The translations under genes were made by a program, and so were the position numbers. A stretch of DNA of 64,000 nucleotides from assembly GCF_033880585.1 (NCBI RefSeq), contig NZ_CP137624.1:2639501-2703500 (forward strand), read 5' to 3'. This document shows positions 28,918 to 35,749 of this stretch, piece by piece; position 1 is the first letter of the stretch; each line of letters opens with the position of its first letter. The notes under the pieces were generated by a model. That model ran no database searches, was not told where the DNA came from, and saw only the letters and a program-made list of their open reading frames with translations. Source of the DNA: Lysinibacillus louembei. Its GTDB lineage: Bacteria; Bacillota; Bacilli; Bacillales_A; Planococcaceae.

Positions 28918-29811
28918 ATGACTATAAATAGTGAAATAAATGTAGTAAAAGGAAATAGCCGTGGGAAAAAGCTGAAAATTACAAGCTTTTTTAAAAAGCT
29001 ATTAGGAAATTGGAGTGGCTTTATAGGATTTGTCATTATTTTTTTGCTATTAATTATCAGTATTTTCGGAAAACAAATCGCCCCATATGACCCGATGTAT
29101 ACAGACTTTGCTAAAAAATTACTGCCACCTTTAACGGAAGGGCATTTGCTTGGCACGGACCAGCTAGGGAGAGACGTTCTGTCACGCATAATTGTAGGTG
29201 CGCGAGTATCTGTCATTATTGGGCTTATTACCGTATTAGTTGCAGGTACATTTGGCACAATTATTGGCATTATTTCAGGCTATTTTAGAGGCTGGATTGA
29301 CGTTGTCTTAATGCGAATTGTTGATGTACAGCTGAGCTTTCCATTTATTCTGTTAGTGCTTGTTGTCAGCGCTATTACAGGAACAGGCTTACGAAATATT
29401 ATTATTTCCTTAGCGATAGGAGGATGGGTTATCTTTGCCCGTGTTATTCGCAGTGAAGTTTTGGCTATTCGAGAAAAGGAATTTATTACAGCATGTGTTG
29501 CGACAGGCGTAAAGCGCTCACATATTTTGTTTAAGCATATTTTGCCTAACTTAGTAACACCAATTATTATTTTAGGCTCATTGCAAATCGCTACATATAT
29601 TATTGCAGAAGCATCGATTAGCTTTTTAGGCTTCGGTGTGCAGCCACCTACACCAGCTTGGGGCAATATGCTGAGTGAGGGCAAGGATTATATTTTTAGC
29701 TCTTGGTGGCTCATTACATTCCCAGGTATTGCAATTTTAATAACAGCATTAGGTGTCAATTTATTTGGTGATTGGCTAAGAGATACATTAGATCCAGAGT
29801 TTGTAGAGTAG
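28918..29811 (+). CDS. ABC transporter permease, DppC/OppC type
   Basis: 297 residues: a short cytoplasmic N-terminus, one membrane segment (about 37-58), the periplasm-facing loop with YDPMYTDFAKKLLPP and LLGTDQLGRDVLSRIIVGAR (the OppC N-terminal signature), then five more segments and the EAA loop FITACVATGVKRSHILFKHI. The ATG at 28918 has TAGGTGAG in front; the GTG nine bases upstream is part of that ribosome site. It forms the transmembrane heterodimer with the preceding permease. Confidence 0.93.
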   Translation: MTINSEINVVKGNSRGKKLKITSFFKKLLGNWSGFIGFVIIFLLLIISIFGKQIAPYDPMYTDFAKKLLPPLTEGHLLGTDQLGRDVLSRIIVGARVSVIIGLITVLVAGTFGTIIGIISGYFRGWIDVVLMRIVDVQLSFPFILLVLVVSAITGTGLRNIIISLAIGGWVIFARVIRSEVLAIREKEFITACVATGVKRSHILFKHILPNLVTPIIILGSLQIATYIIAEASISFLGFGVQPPTPAWGNMLSEGKDYIFSSWWLITFPGIAILITALGVNLFGDWLRDTLDPEFVE

Positions 29812-29819
29812 GTGATGTG

Positions 29820-30800
29820 ATGACGAATTTATTAGAAGTGAATAATTTGAATATTTGTTTTCGCAATGGGAAAGTCATTACTCAGCCAATACGCAATATT
29901 AATTTTTTCGTGCAACGTGGCGAAATATTAGGCATAGTTGGCGAATCAGGCTGCGGTAAAAGCGTAACATCGATGGCGGTTATGGGACTGCTGCCTCCAA
30001 AATCGAGTGAAATTACTGGTGGAGAAATTATTTTCAACGAACAGCATATTGAAAAAATGACAGAGAAGCAGCTGCAAAATATACGCGGGAATGACATGTC
30101 GATGATTTTTCAAGAGCCTATGACCTCATTGAATCCTGTTTTTACGATAGGTCAGCAGCTAATGGAGCCTTTAAAGCAGCATAAAAGCTTAACGAAGGGG
30201 CAACGCAGAGAACGCATTGTTGAGGTGCTAAAGCAAGTAGGTATTCCACGCGCGGAGCAAATTATTGATGAGTATCCGCATCAGCTATCAGGCGGTATGC
30301 GACAAAGAGTAATGATTTCCCTTGCCCTTTTATGTGAGCCGAAATTATTAATTGCGGATGAGCCAACAACTGCTTTAGATGTAACAATTCAAGCACAAAT
30401 TTTAGAATTGCTAAAGCGCATTATTGCTGAAACAAATATGAGCATGATGCTAATTACCCATGATTTAGGTGTGATTGCAGAAATATGCCATCGAGTTGTC
30501 GTAATGTATGCAGGGAGTGTTGTAGAGGAGGCCTCTGTGGAGGAGCTTTTTGATAATCCATTACATCCATACACAAAAGGGTTACTGAAATCACTGCCGA
30601 GTCAAAATGAACGGAAGTCGACATTATATTCCATTGCTGGTCAAGTGCCGAAGCCAGATGAATTAGGACAAGGCTGTGCTTTTGCTAACCGCTGTGAGTT
30701 TGCGACAGAGCGTTGCTTGACAGCAGAGCCACCTGTCTTTGAAATCGATCAGCATAAAGCAAAATGCTGGCTTTTAGCAGGGGGTGACAACGATGAGTAA
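29820..30800 (+). CDS. Peptide ABC transporter ATPase, DppD/OppD type
   Basis: 326 residues. Walker A is [11 protein letters not shown], the Q-loop is FQEPMTSLNP, the signature is LSGGMRQRV, Walker B is LLIADEPTTALD, and the switch histidine is in ITHDLGV. The C-terminal oligopeptide/dipeptide extension has four cysteines (CAFANRCEFATERC and a later KCW) of the kind that binds an iron-sulphur cluster or zinc in DppD. The start at 29820 has TAGGTGATG in front. It overlaps the following ATPase gene by eight bases. Confidence 0.94.
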   Translation: MTNLLEVNNLNICFRNGKVITQPIRNINFFVQRGEILGIVGESGCGKSVTSMAVMGLLPPKSSEITGGEIIFNEQHIEKMTEKQLQNIRGNDMSMIFQEPMTSLNPVFTIGQQLMEPLKQHKSLTKGQRRERIVEVLKQVGIPRAEQIIDEYPHQLSGGMRQRVMISLALLCEPKLLIADEPTTALDVTIQAQILELLKRIIAETNMSMMLITHDLGVIAEICHRVVVMYAGSVVEEASVEELFDNPLHPYTKGLLKSLPSQNERKSTLYSIAGQVPKPDELGQGCAFANRCEFATERCLTAEPPVFEIDQHKAKCWLLAGGDNDE

Positions 30801-31782
30801 AGAGCAATTGCTATCAGTAACAGGCTTGAAAAAGTATTTTGAAATCAGTCAAGGCATGTTTAAGCCTAAAATTGTTGTCAAGGCAGTGGACGATGTTTCC
30901 TTTGATATTTACAAAGGGGAAACCTTTGCGCTTGTTGGTGAATCAGGCTGTGGCAAATCAACAACGGGCAGAACGATCTTAAAATTAACGGAGCCAACAG
31001 CAGGAGAAGTGCTATTTAAAGGGCAAAATATTGCTAATTTATCCTATGAAGCAATGCGGAGATTACGCAGTCAAATGCAAATGGTGTTTCAAGATCCTTA
31101 TGCTTCATTAAATCCTAAAAAAACAATTCAGCAAATTTTAATGGAGCCGCTAGCTGTTCATAAAAAGTTTGAGCCACAGGAAAGATTGCAAAAAATTATA
31201 GAGATTTTAAAAGTGGTTGGCTTGTCTGAAGCGCATTTACATCGCTATCCACATGAGTTTTCTGGTGGTCAAAGACAGCGTATCGGGATTGCAAGGGCGG
31301 TTATTTTAAACCCTGATTTTATCGTAGCGGATGAACCTGTTTCTGCCCTAGATGTTTCTGTCCAATCGCAAGTGATTAATTTAATGCTAGAAATTCAAAA
31401 AAAGCTCCACCTTACTTATTTATTCATTTCACATGATTTAAGTGTGATTCAGCATATGACGGACCGGGTAGCGGTTATGTACTTAGGAAGAATTGTCGAA
31501 ATTGCGACGACAGAGGAGCTATTTGATAGCCCTAAGCATCCATATACACAAGCATTATTATCAGCAGTACCAATTAGCCATCCAATGGAAAAGCGAGAGC
31601 GAATTGTGCTGGAGGGTGATGTACCAAGCCCTGCCAATCCACCAAGTGGTTGCACATTCCATCCGCGCTGCCGCTTCGCAAGCGATATTTGTAAACAAAT
31701 TGCGCCAAGCGCTGTAGCATTTTCCGATACGCATAAGGCTACTTGTCATTTATATAATACTGAGGAGGAACAACAGCAATGA
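30793..31782 (+). CDS. Peptide ABC transporter ATPase, DppF/OppF type
   Basis: 329 residues. Walker A is [13 protein letters not shown], the Q-loop is [10 protein letters not shown], the signature is [14 protein letters not shown], Walker B is [12 protein letters not shown], and the switch histidine is in ISHDLSV. The C-terminal DppF extension has [14 protein letters not shown]. It completes the heterodimeric ATPase with the preceding gene. The ATG at 30793 follows a GGGGGTGA ribosome site and overlaps dppD-like by eight bases; its own stop overlaps the next start as ATGA. Confidence 0.94.
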   Translation: MSKEQLLSVTGLKKYFEISQGMFKPKIVVKAVDDVSFDIYKGETFALVGESGCGKSTTGRTILKLTEPTAGEVLFKGQNIANLSYEAMRRLRSQMQMVFQDPYASLNPKKTIQQILMEPLAVHKKFEPQERLQKIIEILKVVGLSEAHLHRYPHEFSGGQRQRIGIARAVILNPDFIVADEPVSALDVSVQSQVINLMLEIQKKLHLTYLFISHDLSVIQHMTDRVAVMYLGRIVEIATTEELFDSPKHPYTQALLSAVPISHPMEKRERIVLEGDVPSPANPPSGCTFHPRCRFASDICKQIAPSAVAFSDTHKATCHLYNTEEEQQQ

Positions 31783-32957
31783 TTTTATCTATTCCCAATT
31801 ATGAATTTAAAGAGCGTCAACAGAAATTTGTAAAAAAAATGCAGGAGAAGGGCTGTGAAGCTGCCGTTATTTATGCAGTAGCAGATATTTTCTATTTAAC
31901 GGGCTTTCATTTTCATCCAACAGAAAGACCGATTGCGTTATTTGTAGATAGCCAAGCGGAGTTTCATTTATTTGTACCTGCCTTAGAGGTGGAGCATGCA
32001 GAGGAATATGCGGTGATTAGCAAAGTGTATTCATACCCAGAATATCCGGGCATCAAGCATCCAATGGAATATTTTAAAGAGGTGTTGATTGCACATGGCT
32101 TTGAAAATAAAGCGATTGGCTTTGATGCAATGGGCTATGGCTCTTCCATGGGCTATCGTGGGCCAACGATGGATACATTTTTACAAGTAAAGGAATTTGT
32201 CTCATTGAAATGGTTAATTGAAGAAATGCGCTATGTGAAATCTGCCAATGAAATCGAATTAATTAAAGAATCATGCCGTTGGGGGAATTTAGCACATCGC
32301 CTTCTACAAAAATATTCAAAAGCAGGCGCAAGCGAAATTGAAATTACAACACGGGCATCTTCCGAGGCAACTGCTGCAATGGTTGAGACTTTAGGCGGAG
32401 GCTATAAGCCACATGGTTCACCTGCACATGCCATTTTCAGGGGGCAAATTGGGCCGGAATCTGCCTTCCCACATGCGGTAACACAAAATATTATCCTGAA
32501 AAAAGGGGATACGCTTGTAACAGGCGCAGGCGCTGATATTTTTGGCTATAAGAGCGAGCTAGAGCGCACGATGTTTGTAGAAGAAGCATCGGCAGACCAA
32601 GAAAAATATTTCAACTATATGTATGAGGCACAGGACGTTGCTTTCAACCATATTAAACCAGGTGTAGAATGTCGTGAAGTGGAAGAGGCTGTTCAGCAAT
32701 ACTTTATCGAGCAAGGTATTACACAGTTAACGCGTCACCATACAGGGCATAATATTGGTATTTTAGGGCATGAAGGACCATTTTTAGACTTGGGTGATAC
32801 AACGGTTATTGAGGAGGGCATGGTATTTACAGTGGAGCCAGGTATTTACGTGCCAGGGTTAGGCGGCTTTAGACACTCTGATACAGTTGTAGTAACGAAG
32901 GATGGTATTGAAATGTTAACTTATTATCCTCGTGACTTAGCTTCATTAATTTGCTAA
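31779..32957 (+). CDS. M24-family (pita-bread fold) hydrolase, creatinase-like, atypical metal site
   Basis: 392 residues: an N-terminal creatinase-type domain (about 1-145) and a C-terminal M24 catalytic domain. Classical M24 peptidases bind two metals through Asp, Asp, His, Glu and Glu. Here the first Asp position (LIDAGA in typical members) reads VTGAGA, the SDxTRT Asp reads SELERT, and the last Glu (RxED) reads FRHSD. The histidine (HHTGHNIG) and VEPGIYV glutamate are kept. This pattern fits the creatinase-like branch rather than an Xaa-Pro peptidase. It overlaps dppF-like by four bases, so it likely acts on what the transporter imports. Confidence 0.85.
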   Translation: MILSIPNYEFKERQQKFVKKMQEKGCEAAVIYAVADIFYLTGFHFHPTERPIALFVDSQAEFHLFVPALEVEHAEEYAVISKVYSYPEYPGIKHPMEYFKEVLIAHGFENKAIGFDAMGYGSSMGYRGPTMDTFLQVKEFVSLKWLIEEMRYVKSANEIELIKESCRWGNLAHRLLQKYSKAGASEIEITTRASSEATAAMVETLGGGYKPHGSPAHAIFRGQIGPESAFPHAVTQNIILKKGDTLVTGAGADIFGYKSELERTMFVEEASADQEKYFNYMYEAQDVAFNHIKPGVECREVEEAVQQYFIEQGITQLTRHHTGHNIGILGHEGPFLDLGDTTVIEEGMVFTVEPGIYVPGLGGFRHSDTVVVTKDGIEMLTYYPRDLASLIC

Positions 32958-32997
32958 TATTTAAAATAGTTAGACAATAGTTTTGGGAGGCAATAAA

Positions 32998-34173
32998 ATG
33001 AACAATCTGTATGAACTATTAGAGCAGCATTATGATGAGATGGTTGAAATTCGTAGACATTTACACGAAAATCCAGAATTATCTCATGAGGAAGTAGAGA
33101 CACCGAAATATATTGCGGAGTACCACCGCGCTTTAGGGCATGAGGTACGGGAATTTGTTGGTGGAAGAGGCGTTGTAGCGAAATTACATGGTGCAAAGCC
33201 GGGCCAAACGGTTGCGCTACGTGCCGATTTTGATGCGTTAGCGATTCAGGAGCAAAATACATTTTCCTATAAATCAAAAATTGATGGCAAAATGCATGCA
33301 TGTGGTCATGATGGCCATACAGCAACATTGATGGTGTTAGCGAAAGTATTAAATAAACTGCAAGAGGAAATTGCAGGCACGGTAGTCTTTATTCATCAAT
33401 TTGGTGAGGAAGTAACACCGGGTGGCGCGTTGCCTATGATTGAGGACGGCTGCTTAGATGGTGTTGATGTTATTTATGGCACGCATTTATCGGCAGGTGT
33501 GCCGCTAGGAACAATTTCAGTAAAAGAAGGTCATTTAATGGCAGCAGCAGATGGCTTTGAAATTACGATTCACGGCAAAGGTGGTCATGGGGCGTCTCCA
33601 CATGATACAAAGGATGCCGTAATGATTGGCTCACAATTTGTTGTGTCAGCACAGCAAGTAGTAGGTCGACGCGTCAATCCTGTGCGACCAGCAGTTGTCT
33701 CTGTCTGTCACTTTGAAGCGGTCAATCCATTTAACGTAATTGCTGATTCAGCTGTACTAAGAGGAACAGTTCGTACGTTTGATGCAGACGTGCGCGACCA
33801 GATCGAAAAAGAGCTGGAGGAAGTCGTAAAATCAGCCTGCTTATTATATGGTGCTGACTATACGTACACATATAATCGTGGCTACTCGCCTGTTATCAAC
33901 GATGCGGAAACAACGCGCCGCTTTATGGAAGAAGTAACGGCTGTACCGAAAGTAGAAAAATTAGTAGTAGCAGACTTAGCAATGGGTGGCGAAGATTTTG
34001 CCTACTATTTAGAAAAGGTGCCAGGCACGTTTTATTTCACAGGGGCAAAAAATCCTGAGTGGGAAATTGCCTATCCACATCATCATCCGAGATTCGATAT
34101 CGATGAGAGAGCGCTATTAATTGCAGCAAATACCCTTGGACATGCAACATTATCTTACTTACAGCAGTCTTAA
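32998..34173 (+). CDS. M20-family amidohydrolase (N-acyl-amino-acid/carboxypeptidase type)
   Basis: 391 residues. Metal-binding and catalytic motifs of the M20D group are intact: RRHLHENPELSHEE (about 20-33), LRADFDAL, HACGHDGHTATLM (Cys-Gly-His-Asp-x-His), GEEVTPGGA, and HHHPRFDIDE near the C-terminus. A dimerisation domain sits in the middle (ITIHGKGGHGASPHD). Such enzymes hydrolyse N-acylated amino acids or conjugates. With the upstream transporter and M24 enzyme it suggests uptake and breakdown of an amide-linked compound. The ATG at 32998 has GGGAGG ahead. The operon ends at the terminator behind it. Confidence 0.92.
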   Translation: MNNLYELLEQHYDEMVEIRRHLHENPELSHEEVETPKYIAEYHRALGHEVREFVGGRGVVAKLHGAKPGQTVALRADFDALAIQEQNTFSYKSKIDGKMHACGHDGHTATLMVLAKVLNKLQEEIAGTVVFIHQFGEEVTPGGALPMIEDGCLDGVDVIYGTHLSAGVPLGTISVKEGHLMAAADGFEITIHGKGGHGASPHDTKDAVMIGSQFVVSAQQVVGRRVNPVRPAVVSVCHFEAVNPFNVIADSAVLRGTVRTFDADVRDQIEKELEEVVKSACLLYGADYTYTYNRGYSPVINDAETTRRFMEEVTAVPKVEKLVVADLAMGGEDFAYYLEKVPGTFYFTGAKNPEWEIAYPHHHPRFDIDERALLIAANTLGHATLSYLQQS

Positions 34174-34179
34174 TGAGAG

Positions 34180-34214
34180 AAAGTGAAACCGCTTTGTTGG
34201 TTTCACTTTTTTTT
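34180..34214 (+). terminator. Rho-independent terminator of the peptide-transporter operon
   Basis: AAAGTGAAACC and GGTTTCACTTT arms with an eight-base loop are followed by a T run. Confidence 0.92.
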
Positions 34215-34229
34215 AGTATAAAAGTCTTG

Positions 34230-34334
34230 ATTCGCCCGCAAGGCAGCTAAATTCGCCCGTTAAAGAGGGGAATTCGCCCGCAAGATGCCAAAATTCGCCC
34301 ATTAAGCCATAGAAATCGCCCGCAAGATGAGCTG
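34230..34334 (+). repeat. Five-copy 21-bp tandem repeat
   Basis: Units start at 34230, 34251, 34272, 34293 and 34314, exactly 21 bases apart, each opening with ATTCGCCC or a one-base variant. Units 1, 3 and 5 continue GCAAG; units 2 and 4 continue TTAA, so the higher period is 42 bases. It lies between a terminator and the next ribosome site and encodes nothing convincing. Confidence 0.9.
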
Positions 34335-34370
34335 CTGTGGTACGATTTTACGTGGAAGGGGTTGAGCTCA

Positions 34371-34778
34371 ATGCGTTTAATTAAAATGGAGTATCGTGGA
34401 TTGAATATATTTGATGAAATTAGCTCGGTGGAAGTCGCATTCGATGTGGAGGCAGTCACGATTCATATTGTAGATGACAATATGGCTGTTGCGCCCACCT
34501 ATCATTTTACCAAAAAGCAGGACGAGCTATCGGAAGGCTTTTTGAAAATGGCACAAGTGCTTTATCAAAAGCGTTATATGAAAGCAGAGGTCGAATCACT
34601 TCAGCAATGGATTGATAGCATTACATGGCATTTTTATGGGCTTGCCGATGTGGTAAAAACATATGAAAATGGGTCTTTCACTAAAAATAAAGTTGCCAAC
34701 TTAATCACATGGAATGACGAAGCCTTACAACAAGCTAATTTTTATCCACCATATATTAGAAAGGGAAAATCAACATGA
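34371..34778 (+). CDS. Hypothetical protein
   Basis: 135 residues, no signal peptide or membrane segment, and no family that I recognise. The N-terminal half looks like beta strands (EVAFDVEAVTIHIVDDN), the C-terminal half helical (LQQWIDSITWHFYGLADVVKTY). The start at 34371 has a GGAAGGGG ribosome site. Its stop overlaps the start of the following GNAT gene by four bases (ATGA), so the two are co-translated and may work together. Only the coding status is well supported. Confidence 0.7.
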   Translation: MRLIKMEYRGLNIFDEISSVEVAFDVEAVTIHIVDDNMAVAPTYHFTKKQDELSEGFLKMAQVLYQKRYMKAEVESLQQWIDSITWHFYGLADVVKTYENGSFTKNKVANLITWNDEALQQANFYPPYIRKGKST

Positions 34779-35317
34779 ATATACTAACAGAGCGTTTATG
34801 CATTAGAAATTTTAAGGAAAGCGATTGGCAGGCGCTTTATGAATATACTGCTGATCCGATGGTGATGCACTATTTGCCAGAGGATGCATTTACAGAAAAG
34901 GAGGCACAGCAATTTGTACAGGAGAATCAAGGCGAGAATGCGGAAAAATTTGCGGTAGTGTTAAAGGCAACAGACGAGCTAATTGGGCATACTGCCTTCT
35001 TCCGCTATTTTGGTGAGCATACATATGAGATTGGCTGGGTATTTAATCCGAAACACTATCAAAAGGGCTATGCAACAGAAGCTGCACAGGCAGTCATACA
35101 TTATGGCTTTACTGAATGTAAGCTGCATCGTATTATTGCCACATGTCAGCCTGAAAATACAGCTTCTTGGCGCATTATGGAGAAAATAGGTATGCGTAAA
35201 GAAGGCTATTTTAAAAAATGTATTCCAACAAAGGATGGTTGGTGGGATGAGTACTATTATGCCATTTTAGCAGAGGAATATTTATCTTGGTTCAGTGGAT
35301 GTTTGGACATCCACTGA
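34775..35317 (+). CDS. RimJ/RimL-type GNAT acetyltransferase
   Basis: 180 residues. The GNAT acetyl-CoA motif is present as NPKHYQKGYATEAAQAVIHYGF (about 89-110), and the RimJ/L-type helix ENTASWRIMEKIGMRKEGYF follows. The last nine residues (WFSGCLDIH) and the stop codon are encoded by the left arm, loop and right arm of a 21-bp inverted repeat that belongs to a dispersed element, so the original C-terminus was probably altered by insertion. It overlaps the preceding hypothetical gene by four bases. The acetyl acceptor is unknown. Confidence 0.9.
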   Translation: MNILTERLCIRNFKESDWQALYEYTADPMVMHYLPEDAFTEKEAQQFVQENQGENAEKFAVVLKATDELIGHTAFFRYFGEHTYEIGWVFNPKHYQKGYATEAAQAVIHYGFTECKLHRIIATCQPENTASWRIMEKIGMRKEGYFKKCIPTKDGWWDEYYYAILAEEYLSWFSGCLDIH

Positions 35318-35478
35318 ACCAAGATAAAGCCTCCGGCGGATGTCACAGATTTTGAAAAGGAGGCCTGCACGATGCAGGTCAGTTCACCGTTGTCACAGGA
35401 AGTGACGGCTTTAGGTGAACTTCTACTGCAAGCAAGCTTGAAAAAATCTGGACGCAATTAAGCCGAGGCGTAATTGAT
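35282..35478 (+). repeat. Dispersed palindromic element, copy A
   Basis: It opens with a perfect 21-bp inverted repeat (35282-35302 with 35307-35327). The common block AAGATAAAGCCTCCGGCGGA follows, then a nested hairpin insert (GTTCACC...GGTGAAC around GTCAC/GTGAC). It ends with GACGCAATTA-GCC-GAGGCGTAATTGAT. It shares these blocks with copies at 35524-35716, 47438-47491 and 54982-55111. Confidence 0.8.
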
Positions 35479-35523
35479 AGTAGAGTAGCCACATGACCAA
35501 ACAAGTCTTTCTATGATAAAATT

Positions 35524-35716
35524 TATCATGATTCAGTAGAAAACGCTCCCTCTATAGGCGGTGCGATGAATACTTAGATTCCCTTTCATTCAGTGAGTGT
35601 CAAAACACCCACTGAATCCTAATAAAGCCTCCGGTGGATGTCAGGAATTTTGAAAGGAGTCCATTGAGCAAGCATAATGCAAAATCCCGACGCAATTACG
35701 CCAAGGCGTAATTGAT
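35524..35716 (+). repeat. Dispersed palindromic element, copy B
   Basis: Order of blocks: TTATCATGATTCAGTAGAAA, then an ATTCAGTG/CACTGAAT hairpin (35588-35617), AATAAAGCCTCCGGTGGATG, TTTTGAAAGGAGTCC, and a closing hairpin CAATTACGCC-aa-GGCGTAATTG. It is the fullest copy in the window and ends just ahead of dinG. The 35479-35523 spacer between copies A and B holds nothing recognisable. Confidence 0.82.
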
Positions 35717-35749
35717 CTATTCGAATTGATGAACAGTGAGTTGATAATG

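Noticed and set aside
34230-34334. The 21-bp repeat as a CRISPR array
   Set aside because: Units are contiguous with a conserved core of only about nine bases, no unique spacers of 30 or more bases, and no cas genes nearby.
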